From Candidatus Zixiibacteriota bacterium (GTDB lineage: Bacteria > Zixibacteria > MSB-5A5 > WJJR01 > JAJRUJ01): a stretch of DNA of 64,000 bases. A program made the position numbers and the translations under genes. Where the stretch lies: NCBI GenBank assembly GCA_020051695.1, contig JAGVQM010000042.1:1-64000 (forward strand), given 5' to 3'. Below, piece by piece: positions 29,506-38,603 of the stretch (position 1 is the stretch's first letter; every line of letters begins with the position of its first letter). The notes under the pieces were generated by a model that was not told where the DNA came from, made no database searches, and worked only from the letters and a program-made list of their open reading frames with translations.

Positions 29506-30459
29506 ATGTTTTTTTCAACTGCCGGCATTGAAGTGGCGTTATGGATTCCACCGCTGGTGGCGTTCGTGATTTCCTTTTTCACTTCCATGGGCGGCGTTTC
29601 CGGGGCTTTCCTGCTGTTGCCGTTCCAAATGTCGGTACTGGGGTACACCCATCCGTCGGTCAGCGCCACCAACCAGGTATTCAACATCGTGGCCATCCCC
29701 AGCGGGGTGTATCGCTACTGGCGCGAGGGGCGCATGGTGTGGCCGCTGACCTGGATTGTGATCATCGGTACTCTGCCCGGCGTCTTTATCGGCGCTATCG
29801 TGCGGGTAACGTATTTGCCCGACGCCAAAGATTTCAAGCTTTTCGCCGCCGGGGTCCTCCTGTATATCGGTTTCAAAATGGTCCTGGATGTATTGCAGAA
29901 AGCTGCAGGCAGCGGCGCCGGGACCACCAGCGAAAAGCGGTTTCAGGAGATGGTGAAAAACGGCCGCACGAAAACCGCCGGGATTTCCGGGGAGGGGCTG
30001 GTACCGGCCACGAGGGTGACTCACTTCAATTTGCGGCGGCTCGGGTTCACTTTCTATGCTGAATCGTTTGACGTTTCATTCTGGAGCATCTTCCTGCTCA
30101 GTTTCATTGTCGGCATTGTCGGGGGGATTTATGGTATCGGCGGCGGTGCCATTATCGCGCCGTTTTTTATCACCTTTTGCGGGCTGCCGGTTTATATCGT
30201 TGCCGGGGCCGCCCTGATGGGGACTTTTGTCACCTCGGTTGCCGGTGTCGTTTTCTATCACGCGCTCGCCCCGTTTTATCCACACTTCTCGGTGGCCCCG
30301 GATTGGCTGCTGGGGGTTCTTTTCGGCATCGGGGGAATGGCGGGAATGTACCTCGGGGCGCGGTGTCAGAAATTCGTGCCGGCCCGGGCGATCAAGTGGA
30401 TGCTGGCCGGTATTATGTTGCTGACGGCGACAAAATACGTCCTTGAATTTTTCGGATAG
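29506..30459 (+). CDS. TauE/SafE-family permease
   Basis: A 317-residue integral membrane protein of the sulfite exporter/TauE family, with two halves each carrying a glycine-rich helix (FFTSMGGVSGAFLLLP and GIVGGIYGIGGGAIIAPF). The family moves sulfite, sulfonates or other organic anions; the substrate is unknown. About 100 residues between the halves form a soluble loop. Two ATGs are adjacent (29503 and 29506); I use 29506 because AGAGGA then lies six bases upstream. It ends three bases before the left inverted repeat that flanks the helicase gene. Confidence 0.88.
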   Translation: MFFSTAGIEVALWIPPLVAFVISFFTSMGGVSGAFLLLPFQMSVLGYTHPSVSATNQVFNIVAIPSGVYRYWREGRMVWPLTWIVIIGTLPGVFIGAIVRVTYLPDAKDFKLFAAGVLLYIGFKMVLDVLQKAAGSGAGTTSEKRFQEMVKNGRTKTAGISGEGLVPATRVTHFNLRRLGFTFYAESFDVSFWSIFLLSFIVGIVGGIYGIGGGAIIAPFFITFCGLPVYIVAGAALMGTFVTSVAGVVFYHALAPFYPHFSVAPDWLLGVLFGIGGMAGMYLGARCQKFVPARAIKWMLAGIMLLTATKYVLEFFG

Positions 30460-30462
30460 CAG

Positions 30463-30480
30463 ACGTGGGGTGAGCACCGG
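30463..30480 (+). repeat. Left imperfect inverted repeat flanking the helicase segment
   Basis: ACGTGGGGTGAGCACCGG lies just after the TauE stop. It matches the reverse complement of 35653-35672 with only two single-base gaps. Whether it is an element end or two copies of an intergenic repeat is open. Confidence 0.6.
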
Positions 30481-30494
30481 CCACCCGAACGGCA

Positions 30495-30533
30495 GCACCC
30501 CATGGTCCCGGAGCAAGTCCGGGGCCGGGGTGC
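30495..30533. repeat. Long hairpin-forming sequence between the TauE and helicase genes
   Basis: GCACCCC (30495-30501) pairs with GGGGTGC (30527-30533). Inside it, CCCGGA (30507-30512) pairs with TCCGGG (30518-30523), with loop GCAAG. No T-tract follows, so it is not a classic terminator. Confidence 0.55.
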
Positions 30534-30566
30534 CTAACCTGCTCATAGCATGGAGACGATTATTAT

Positions 30567-30595
30567 TTGACATAATGCTATTATCTCGCTAATTT
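30567..30595 (+). promoter_or_regulatory. Promoter with internal palindrome for the helicase gene
   Basis: A perfect TTGACA -35 (30567-30572) stands 17 bases from a weaker TAATTT -10 (30590-30595), about 60 bases before the start codon. The spacer contains ATAATGCTATTAT (30572-30584), an inverted repeat placed where a repressor would block RNA polymerase. The palindrome could also be chance in an AT-rich stretch. Confidence 0.45.
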
Positions 30596-30652
30596 GTGTT
30601 ATTTAATGGGTGAAACGGATCCTTTGGGCGAAATGTCTTTTGGGGCAATACG

Positions 30653-33600
30653 ATGAATTCCTCAACGCCCGCAAGCCGAAACGAAAAAGCAATTCGACTA
30701 GTCGAATACCTGCTTCGATTGGCGTCATTGCGCACTAAGCTGATCCGCGACATTGAGTACTACAAGGAAAACGGAAATATCCTCTGGCTGTCGAATATTC
30801 CACATGAGCGGGGCTGCTTCACGCAGGCATGGGGACGCGATGAAGAACACGAGCCGGATGAATGGCTGGAAGTGCAGAAGCAACCGGAGCCGGAATTGCC
30901 CACCGTTCCCGCTCAGTTTAAGGATTGGGTGAATCTTCCGTCGCTCCGCAACAAAGGTGACCTGCCGGAACTCTTCCCGGAAATCACCCGGCAAATCCCG
31001 AATCCCGACTGGCGGGAAAAATCGGACCAGCCGGAAACTGTCCCATACACGGAACGCCTTGAGGATCATCCCGAGGTTCAGCGGGCATGGAATCGGTATG
31101 TCGAAGACAAATGGTTGCCGTGGACGGAAGAACACAATAGGTGGGAGAAAGTACACAAGGTCTATTCAGCGCTCTTCGCCATTCATCAAGAACAACTTCG
31201 GCTGGGCGAGGAATATGAGCTGGTACTTGGCTTGGGGTTGCTGACATGGCAGACGCCCAGTGGACAACGAGTCCGGCGTCATCTCGTTGTGGCTGACGCA
31301 ATTCTGGAGTTTGAAGCCCGTTTGGGGAAATTCACTGTCCATTCCCATACCGAGGGTTCTAAGCTGCGGCCCGAACTCGATATGCTGGATATTGAGGAAC
31401 AACCCGCGCGCGCCGAGGAAACCGCGAAGGTGTCACTTGCCTCTGCGGAAGACGACCCGTGGGAAAAAGACTGTATCGAAAGCGTCCTTAAGGCCTTGGT
31501 ACATTCGATCAACTCACAAGGCCATTATGACGATTCGCTGGAAGGGAAAAGCATCCGCGCCTCGGCGAAGCCCATCGTGGAATATGCTCCGGCTTTGATA
31601 CTGCGAAAGCGTTCCGCCAAAGGCCTTACCGAAACCTTGAGACGGATCAAGGAGCAGATCGAAAACGGCGAAGATATCCCCGGCGAATTCGCGGACCTTG
31701 CGGAAATCCGTCGGAAGGATGACCGCGAACCACCTGATGGGCCGCAAGAGACAAACGCCGCTTTTGACGGAGAGATCTTCTTCCCAAAACCGTCGAACGA
31801 GGAACAACGCCGGATTGTTGATAAGATACGAGCGGCAAGCGGCGTGCTCGTGCAAGGGCCGCCCGGCACGGGGAAATCCCATACCATTGCCAATCTAATT
31901 TGCCATCTACTCGCAACTGGAAACCGCATCTTGGTTACCGCAAAAACGCCAAGGGCGCTGCAAGTACTAGAAGGGCTCATTCCGCCGGAGTTGCGGCCCC
32001 TTTGCGTAAACTTGGTCGGTAGTGGATACAAGGAACGGCAATTTATGGAATCCAGTGTTAAGGGCATCCTACGAAAAATCGGGGAATGGAAAGAGGAACA
32101 CGTCAGGCGAGAGCGTGCAGAGCTTGAAAAGCGTCTACGCGAAATCCGCGAAGAGAAGTCAAAAGTCATCCGGTGGCTTCGCGATATTCGGGAATCTGAA
32201 ACGCATACCCAGTCAATAGCGGAAGGCAGCTATAGTGGCACGGCTGCCAGAATTGCCGAATCTGTCAACCGGGACAGGAATGCCTATGCGTGGTTTAAAG
32301 ACGTTGCTCACTTTTACGATTCTTGTCCCACTACCACGAGTGAATTGTGCTCTGCGGTCGCTACTCTGCGGGGGCTCACGCCGGATAAACGACAGGAGTT
32401 AAAGCTTGAATGGCCGCCTAATTTGCCGAGTATTGACGATATTTCGAAACTTTTCGACAAGGAAAGTCACGCCAAAGTCGAAGAAACCCAGATTGGGAAA
32501 GGTGCGGATGAACAAGTTGCTGGCATACTTTTGCCTTTTGATGGTGGTGCCATTGCGTCATTGGCCCAATGTCTTTCTGGAATACAGCGGGAACGGGCTA
32601 GAATTTTAGGTTTCTCATACGGATGGGTACCTGGTTTTTTGCGTGATGCAGTGGAAAATCGCCTATCGCGGTGGTTAGAGCGATCCAGCATGACGTATAA
32701 AGCCATAAACAGTATAGGTCTGCGAGATACTGTACATATTATTGCATGCCCGGCTTGTGGCCGTGATAACCGCGTACGCCCGCACTCAATTCGTGAAATC
32801 CCTGTTTGTGGATCTTGCCACGCCAGGATCATTGACGATGACAGACTACAATTGGATGGAATGAAGGCGACAACGCCGCCGAATCTTGAGTTGATGAATT
32901 TTGTCGCAGATGTCGACAAAGTAAATTTGGAACTTCCCAACGAAATCAATTCTGAGTCATTGCAGGCCGATGCAGAAATCTTGAAAGAGCATTTCGAGCA
33001 AGGTGGCAAAATCGGTTGGCGTTGGTTTCGTCCGCGCGTGGTCAAAAACCGTGAATACGTATTGAACATTCGTGTGAATGGACAGCGTTGCACCTCACCG
33101 GAGCATTTATCATTATTGCTCGATGTTCTGACTGTGCAAAAAGCCCTTCAAAGCGCATGGGATGTATGGGTGACGTGTGATACCCGGGTTACTGGCTCTT
33201 ATTCATTGCAGCTGCAAGAACTATTGAATCGCTGTATGGTACTGGATGACGCACTCAAATTTGTTGCACTCATTGAAAAAGCACGGCAAGAGATCGTCAA
33301 ATTTCCGCAACTCACTGAGCCAATATGGGATGATCATAGCCGTGTGGCGGAGTTCGTGGCATCGTGCAATCTTGCCCTAGCGCGACAGAGTCGGCTTGCA
33401 GCGCAGGCGGAGATACGGCAATTTGAACGGGATTTGTCATTATTCTGTGCGCAAAATGACGCACATCCGATTGTGAGTGAGGCTTTAGAGTCAATCAAAA
33501 TGCGTGATATAATCGGCTTCGCCCGTTTCTGGAAGAGAATGCAAGAATTGGATGAACAACGAACTCGAATCAATAAGTTGGATGAATATTTGTCGAAACT

Positions 33601-35623
33601 GCATTCAACTCTGCCGAAATTCACGGATGAACTGTGTAAGACCTCCGGGGAATCCTATTGGGATGATCGCACCGCCCAGTTCACAAATGCTTGGCATTGG
33701 GCGCAAGCGCAATATTGGATTGATAATTACTTAAGGGAAGGAGATGCCACAAGCTTGTCCAAGCGTGCCAAGCAGATTGAAGACGAGATTGACTACTGTT
33801 TATGCGAGTTGGCGTCTTCTTATGCATGGGGATTCTGTTTCAAACGGATGGAAAGGAGGCACCGTCGACACTTGGAGGCGTGGCAGCAGGAAATGAGACG
33901 GTTTGGAAAGGGAACTGGAAAACATGCGGCACATCATCGGCGCGAAGCGCAACAGCACCTTAACAAATGCCGTGAAGCGGTTCCTGCATGGGTTATGCCG
34001 TTACACCGGGTCTGGGATACGGTGGACCCAGTGCCGGGGATGTTTGATGTCATAATCGTTGACGAAGCGTCTCAATGTGGTGTCGAGGCCCTTCCGCTTT
34101 TCTATCTAGGTAAGAAGATATTGATTGTTGGAGATGACAAGCAGATTAGCCCGGATGCTGTTGGCGTGCCTCGCGATGCGGTTTTTTATTTAATGAGAGA
34201 ATTTCTCCATGATTTTGAGTATCAATCGTCTTTTGATGTTGAAAGCAGCCTGTTTGGTCATGGCAGACTCCGCTATGGAACTCGGCTCATTAACCTGCGG
34301 GAACACTTCCGCTGCATGCCTGAGATTATCCGCTTCAGCAACGATCTGTGTTATTCCGACACGCCATTAATCCCCTTACGACAATATGGGCGGAATCGAC
34401 TAAGACCCATAAACCATATCTTTGTGGAAGGCGGGTATCGTGAAGGAAGCGGCAATCGTACGATCAATCGGCCTGAAGCCGACGCCATTGTCAAAAAGAT
34501 TGTCGAGTTGTGCGGTGATCGGCGCTACGATGGCAAGACAATGGGAGTTGTTGTACTCCAGGGAGATGCACAGGCGGCATTAATCGAGGGTCAATTGCTT
34601 GAGCGATTGGGAGCCGAAGAGATGGAGCGGAGGCGGCTTATTTGTGGCAATCCCTATAGTTTCCAAGGTGATGAACGTCATATCGTGTTTCTTTCATTGG
34701 TAGCGGCCAGTAACGAGAGAATCGGGCCATTCACGAAAGCAGCTGATGAAAGGCGCTTTAACGTTGCGGCCAGTAGAGGGCAAGATCAGATATGGCTGTT
34801 CCATTCAGTGCGCCGTGAAGATCTAAGTACAACGGATTTGCGGCGGAAGCTGTTAGAATTCTTCGAGGATACTAAGCCGTCGCAATTAGCCGGGATAGAT
34901 ATAATCGAACTGGAGCGCAAGGCCGAGCAAGAAAATCGTACAATTGTAAAGCCGCCGGGACCATTTGACAGCTGGTTTGAGGTCGACGTCGCATTGGAAT
35001 TACTGAGAAAAGGATTTGCCGTTAATCCTCAATTCGAGGTTGCCGGTAAGCGTATCGACCTAGTAGTTGAGGGCGGCCAAACGCGCTTGGCGGTTGAATG
35101 CGACGGCGACCATTGGCATGGCGCCGACCGTTACGAGGCGGACATGCAACGTCAACGGCAACTTGAACGTTGCGGTTGGGAATTCTTCCGTGTTCGTGAA
35201 TCGGCCTTTTATTTAAACAAGGAGGAAGCATTCAGGGGTCTGTGGCGCATGTTGGAGGAGAGGAGCATCTATCCTCATAAGGGCGAAGAGGATACTGCTG
35301 AGGAAACAAGCGAGCCAAACGACGCAGAACCGGAAAGTATAGAGTTACTCAGGACCGGGGACGATATTGTGCCGATTCAAAGCAATGGAACCCCGGACGA
35401 GTCTATCAAGGTTCGGATAGGCTCAACGGTCGTTTATGTCGATGAGGATGACGGGAGAGAATGCCAAGCCTTGATTACCAGCGGTAGTTCCAACCCGGAC
35501 TGGGGTACGATTAATGCCAATACGCCCATTGCCAAAGCGCTTCTCGGTGCGACGGTCGGTCAAGTTGTTGTTGCGCATCGTCCCTTAGGCCCCGTCAGAT
35601 TAAGGGTCATTAAAGTCAGCTGA
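30653..35623 (+). CDS. Giant SF1 helicase fused to a Vsr/DUF559-like nuclease and a GreA/GreB-like tail
   Basis: A 1,656-residue cytoplasmic protein. About 380 N-terminal residues match nothing I know. Walker A GPPGTGKS is at 402-409. A long charged, coiled-coil-like insert and a zinc ribbon (C699, C702, C719, C722) split the helicase core. Motif II is VDEASQ (D1137-E1138), motif III GDDKQ (1160-1164), and later motifs NPYSFQGDERH and NVAASRGQDQ complete an SF1 core. A PD-(D/E)xK nuclease follows, with D1469 and ECDGDHWH (E1482, D1484). The last 65 or so residues resemble the GreA/GreB C-terminal fold. Third positions are visibly more AT-rich than in neighbouring genes. Large helicase-nuclease fusions of this sort are common in anti-phage defence islands; defence is inferred, and I cannot name the system. 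Confidence 0.85.
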   Translation: MNSSTPASRNEKAIRLVEYLLRLASLRTKLIRDIEYYKENGNILWLSNIPHERGCFTQAWGRDEEHEPDEWLEVQKQPEPELPTVPAQFKDWVNLPSLRNKGDLPELFPEITRQIPNPDWREKSDQPETVPYTERLEDHPEVQRAWNRYVEDKWLPWTEEHNRWEKVHKVYSALFAIHQEQLRLGEEYELVLGLGLLTWQTPSGQRVRRHLVVADAILEFEARLGKFTVHSHTEGSKLRPELDMLDIEEQPARAEETAKVSLASAEDDPWEKDCIESVLKALVHSINSQGHYDDSLEGKSIRASAKPIVEYAPALILRKRSAKGLTETLRRIKEQIENGEDIPGEFADLAEIRRKDDREPPDGPQETNAAFDGEIFFPKPSNEEQRRIVDKIRAASGVLVQGPPGTGKSHTIANLICHLLATGNRILVTAKTPRALQVLEGLIPPELRPLCVNLVGSGYKERQFMESSVKGILRKIGEWKEEHVRRERAELEKRLREIREEKSKVIRWLRDIRESETHTQSIAEGSYSGTAARIAESVNRDRNAYAWFKDVAHFYDSCPTTTSELCSAVATLRGLTPDKRQELKLEWPPNLPSIDDISKLFDKESHAKVEETQIGKGADEQVAGILLPFDGGAIASLAQCLSGIQRERARILGFSYGWVPGFLRDAVENRLSRWLERSSMTYKAINSIGLRDTVHIIACPACGRDNRVRPHSIREIPVCGSCHARIIDDDRLQLDGMKATTPPNLELMNFVADVDKVNLELPNEINSESLQADAEILKEHFEQGGKIGWRWFRPRVVKNREYVLNIRVNGQRCTSPEHLSLLLDVLTVQKALQSAWDVWVTCDTRVTGSYSLQLQELLNRCMVLDDALKFVALIEKARQEIVKFPQLTEPIWDDHSRVAEFVASCNLALARQSRLAAQAEIRQFERDLSLFCAQNDAHPIVSEALESIKMRDIIGFARFWKRMQELDEQRTRINKLDEYLSKLHSTLPKFTDELCKTSGESYWDDRTAQFTNAWHWAQAQYWIDNYLREGDATSLSKRAKQIEDEIDYCLCELASSYAWGFCFKRMERRHRRHLEAWQQEMRRFGKGTGKHAAHHRREAQQHLNKCREAVPAWVMPLHRVWDTVDPVPGMFDVIIVDEASQCGVEALPLFYLGKKILIVGDDKQISPDAVGVPRDAVFYLMREFLHDFEYQSSFDVESSLFGHGRLRYGTRLINLREHFRCMPEIIRFSNDLCYSDTPLIPLRQYGRNRLRPINHIFVEGGYREGSGNRTINRPEADAIVKKIVELCGDRRYDGKTMGVVVLQGDAQAALIEGQLLERLGAEEMERRRLICGNPYSFQGDERHIVFLSLVAASNERIGPFTKAADERRFNVAASRGQDQIWLFHSVRREDLSTTDLRRKLLEFFEDTKPSQLAGIDIIELERKAEQENRTIVKPPGPFDSWFEVDVALELLRKGFAVNPQFEVAGKRIDLVVEGGQTRLAVECDGDHWHGADRYEADMQRQRQLERCGWEFFRVRESAFYLNKEEAFRGLWRMLEERSIYPHKGEEDTAEETSEPNDAEPESIELLRTGDDIVPIQSNGTPDESIKVRIGSTVVYVDEDDGRECQALITSGSSNPDWGTINANTPIAKALLGATVGQVVVAHRPLGPVRLRVIKVS

Positions 35624-35652
35624 TCCCGCAGCCAGCGTGTTTCATTGTGCGC

Positions 35653-35672
35653 CCGGTGCTTCACCCCCACGT
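35653..35672 (-). repeat. Right imperfect inverted repeat flanking the helicase segment
   Basis: CCGGTGCTTCACCCCCACGT is the reverse complement of the copy at 30463-30480 apart from two single-base indels. It begins 30 bases after the helicase stop. Confidence 0.6.
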
Positions 35673-35681
35673 TGCCGTAAC

Positions 35682-35705
35682 AAAAGGCGGCCGAGGCCGC
35701 CTTTT
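35682..35705. terminator. Bidirectional terminator between the helicase and ino1
   Basis: A perfect 11-bp stem (AAAAGGCGGCC/GGCCGCCTTTT, loop GA) has A-tract and T-tract arms, so it can end transcripts from both converging genes. Confidence 0.92.
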
Positions 35706-35732
35706 CTGATGCCGATATTTTATTTGTCGGGA

Positions 35733-36899
35733 TTACTCCGAACCGTCCGGGCCTTTGTGCGCCGCGGCGATGCGTTCTTTCAAGTCATCCGGGATGACAT
35801 CCGGGCCGATCTCACTGTCTTTGTGGCCGTAGCGTTCGATGAACTCCTCAGTCATGCGCAACGCCTCGGGATCGGTATACTGTTTCGGCGGGGATTTTTT
35901 GAAATAGGCCGACGGGCCGTACAGCGCGCCTTTCAGCCCGTGATCCAGCGCCAGTTTGCAACAGCGCACGGCGTCGATGACCACACCCGCCGAGTTCGGC
36001 GAATCCCAGACTTCCATTTTCATCTCGATATTGAGCGGCACGTCACCAAACGTGCGGCCTTCCATGCGGATATACGCCCACTTGCGGTCGGTCAGCCAGG
36101 CGACATAATCGGACGGCCCAATGTGGATATTCTCCGCGCCCATGTCATAGTCGAGCTGCGAGGTCACCGCGTTGGTCTTGGAAATCTTTTTCGATTCCAG
36201 CCGCGAGCGTTCGAGCATATTCAAAAAGTCGGTATTGCCGCCGACGTTGAGCTGGCTGGTGCGTTCCAGCCGCACGCCGCGTTCGCGGAATAAACGCGTC
36301 AGTACACGGTGCGTGATCGTTGCGCCGACCTGCGATTTGATGTCATCGCCGATTAGCGGCAGCCCGCGCTCCTCGAAGCGTTTGCGCCAGTATTCCTCGC
36401 GAGCAATAAACACGGGGATACAGTTGACAAACCCGCAGCCCGCTTTCAGGATCTGCTCGACATACCACTTGGTCGCCATTTCCGAGCCGACCGGGAGGTA
36501 GGAGACGACCACGTCGGTGTTGGTCTCCTGCAGCAGCTTGACGATATCGACCGTATCGCCGGGGGCTTTCTCGATGATCCTCGAGAGGTATTTGCCCAGC
36601 CCGTCATGGGTCATGCCGCGCTGCACGGTGACGCCGGCCGTGGGGACCTGGCAGAATTTGTAGGTGTTGTTCGGCTTGGTGTAGATGGCCTCGGCCAAAT
36701 CCTTGCCGACTTTGTTCTTGTCGATGTCGATGGCCGCGGAAAACTCGACATCGGAGATATGATACCCGCCGAGATTGACGTGCATCAATCCGGGGACAAA
36801 TTCATCATCCTTGGCGTTTTTGTAATACTCCACGCCCTGGACGAACGAGGAGGCGCAGTTGCCGACGCCGATGATGGCGACTCTCACTTTACGACGCAT
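35733..36899 (-). CDS. ino1: Inositol-3-phosphate synthase
   Basis: A 388-residue myo-inositol-phosphate synthase of the bacterial/archaeal type. The NAD-binding motif [14 protein letters not shown] is at the N-terminus. [13 protein letters not shown] and the lysine-rich catalytic stretch [16 protein letters not shown] are typical. The enzyme converts glucose-6-phosphate to inositol-3-phosphate. Downstream use is suggested by the CDP-alcohol phosphatidyltransferase two genes upstream in the same operon. It follows the PfkB gene by 32 bases and ends at a bidirectional terminator. Confidence 0.94.
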   Translation of the reverse strand: MRRKVRVAIIGVGNCASSFVQGVEYYKNAKDDEFVPGLMHVNLGGYHISDVEFSAAIDIDKNKVGKDLAEAIYTKPNNTYKFCQVPTAGVTVQRGMTHDGLGKYLSRIIEKAPGDTVDIVKLLQETNTDVVVSYLPVGSEMATKWYVEQILKAGCGFVNCIPVFIAREEYWRKRFEERGLPLIGDDIKSQVGATITHRVLTRLFRERGVRLERTSQLNVGGNTDFLNMLERSRLESKKISKTNAVTSQLDYDMGAENIHIGPSDYVAWLTDRKWAYIRMEGRTFGDVPLNIEMKMEVWDSPNSAGVVIDAVRCCKLALDHGLKGALYGPSAYFKKSPPKQYTDPEALRMTEEFIERYGHKDSEIGPDVIPDDLKERIAAAHKGPDGSE

Positions 36900-36931
36900 G
36901 GAATACTCCTTATCGACTGCCGATCATATGT

Positions 36932-37840
36932 TCATTGTGGTATGGCGGGGGCGGGCACGGGTAATGTCGCGGCCCGGCGGAGTACCTCGGCCCGCTCGAG
37001 TGTAAAATCCGGCCCGGTCTGCTCGATCATAATCGACGAGGTGCACGACGCAAACCGTCCGGCAGCTTCCAGATCAGCACCGCCCAGATGGGCAAACAAA
37101 AATCCCCCGGCATAGGTATCGCCCGCGCCGGTGGGGTCTGCGGCATGCACGGCGTACGGCGGGATGTCGATAAATTCCTCACCGTCGTAAATCACCGAAC
37201 CCAGTTCCGCCAGCGTGACAATCACAACCTTCGGTCCCCAGGATTTAATTTTCTTTGCTGCGGCCCGCACGTCTTTCCGTGGGTCGATCCCGGTCAATAC
37301 CTCGGTTTCCAATTCATTGGGTTTGACATAATCAAACAGGCCGACAATATCCTCAATGCCTTTCGGGCAGAAATGTTCGATTGACCCGTTGACATGCCGG
37401 CGCAGCAGGCCCTGCGGATCGAGGAACATCAGCCCATCGTATTTCGCGCGCACCTCGCGGATCAGCCCGGCGGTGGTCTCCTGCAGGATCGGGCCGAACA
37501 GCAGTGCGTCGCAATCAAAATACCGCGGCGGAATTTCGGCGATCGGTTCGGCGATGCCCAGCACGGTCAGTTCGCGGTTGCCGCGGTCGTCATAGTCCAG
37601 TTTGAATCCGCCGCTTTCCGGCGACCGGCCGAGGTGATAGTCGATCCCACACCGCCGGAGATGCCGCTCCAGCCCCGGACGTTCGTTGTCGCCGACGTTG
37701 CCGACCATGGCTGTCTGGCCGCCGAGTTTGGCGTACGCCAGTGCGGCATTGGTTGAGCACCCGGAGAGCACGCGACCGTCCGTGTGGACCCAGGGCGTGC
37801 GGATGTCGTCAAAAACGGGGTTACCGATGGCACAGATCAC
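36932..37840 (-). CDS. PfkB-family sugar or inositol kinase
   Basis: A 302-residue ribokinase-fold kinase. GCSTNAALAYAKLGG near residue 27 binds substrate, and DPTGAGDTYAGGF carries the catalytic aspartate and anion hole. The substrate is uncertain. Because it lies between ino1 and a phosphatidyltransferase gene, a role on inositol is plausible; PfkB-type myo-inositol kinases are known in archaea. Adenosine, ribose or fructose phosphorylation cannot be excluded. The ATG overlaps the upstream stop by four bases (37837-37840), showing translational coupling with the phosphatidyltransferase. Confidence 0.85.
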   Translation of the reverse strand: MICAIGNPVFDDIRTPWVHTDGRVLSGCSTNAALAYAKLGGQTAMVGNVGDNERPGLERHLRRCGIDYHLGRSPESGGFKLDYDDRGNRELTVLGIAEPIAEIPPRYFDCDALLFGPILQETTAGLIREVRAKYDGLMFLDPQGLLRRHVNGSIEHFCPKGIEDIVGLFDYVKPNELETEVLTGIDPRKDVRAAAKKIKSWGPKVVIVTLAELGSVIYDGEEFIDIPPYAVHAADPTGAGDTYAGGFLFAHLGGADLEAAGRFASCTSSIMIEQTGPDFTLERAEVLRRAATLPVPAPAIPQ

Positions 37841-38448
37841 TTCTGGTTTTCCTCACGGCGTGGATGTTTGATCAGTTGTACGTACGCAAAGTGCAGACGT
37901 TGTGCCGCGGTAATAAACGAAATTGCGCCCACGGCAATCACCGCGGTGCTGATGGCATAGCCGGGGAAATACAGTTCCAGGGCCAGCCCGACAATCAACA
38001 TGCCGAATTTTTCCAGCCGCCCCACCAGCCCCACGACGCAGTTGGACATCCCGCCCACTGATTCGGCGGCCGCCCGCGTGTAGGACGCCGACAACATGCC
38101 GAACAGCCCGAACAGGACCCAGCCGGCGTGGACATGGCCGGACAGGGCGATGCCCAGCATAATCAGGAATTCACCGACCCGATCGACCGTATGGTCCAGC
38201 ACGCTGCCGAATTTGGTCCCCAAATCGCCGGCCCGGGCCGTGGCGCCGTCCAGCATATCGGCAATGGAGGCCAAAATAATAAAAACCACACCCAGAATAA
38301 AATGTTCTTTCCAGATGGCAACCGCCGAACCGCCCGCCAGCAACAGACCGACCGCGGTCAGGATATTGGGAGTTAATCCCAGCTTTAAGCAGACCCGCCC
38401 GTAGGGGATGGACAGGGCTTCATAGGTCATTCGGCGTTTGCTTTGCAT
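37837..38448 (-). CDS. CDP-alcohol phosphatidyltransferase (likely inositol phospholipid synthase)
   Basis: A 203-residue membrane protein with the complete family motif: DMLDGATAR, then G eight residues later, then DHTVDR. These acidic residues bind the metal and CDP-diacylglycerol. Hydrophobic segments on either side give about six helices. The co-encoded ino1 suggests the acceptor is inositol-phosphate, as in phosphatidylinositol-phosphate synthase of actinobacteria and archaetidylinositol-phosphate synthase of archaea. PgsA- or Pcs-type activity is the alternative. It is the first gene of a three-gene coupled operon. Confidence 0.87.
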   Translation of the reverse strand: MQSKRRMTYEALSIPYGRVCLKLGLTPNILTAVGLLLAGGSAVAIWKEHFILGVVFIILASIADMLDGATARAGDLGTKFGSVLDHTVDRVGEFLIMLGIALSGHVHAGWVLFGLFGMLSASYTRAAAESVGGMSNCVVGLVGRLEKFGMLIVGLALELYFPGYAISTAVIAVGAISFITAAQRLHFAYVQLIKHPRREENQK

Positions 38449-38603
38449 GGCTTTCCCGTTCCGGGATGATACGATCAGGATGGTATCGTTGACTTGATAA
38501 TTTTCAGTACATGTCCCAAACCGTATTCACCCCAAAGAATTAAATATGTCCCTACAACATGCGGTGGTCAAGCTAAAAGCATCGTCAACGGTCAATCATT
38601 GTC

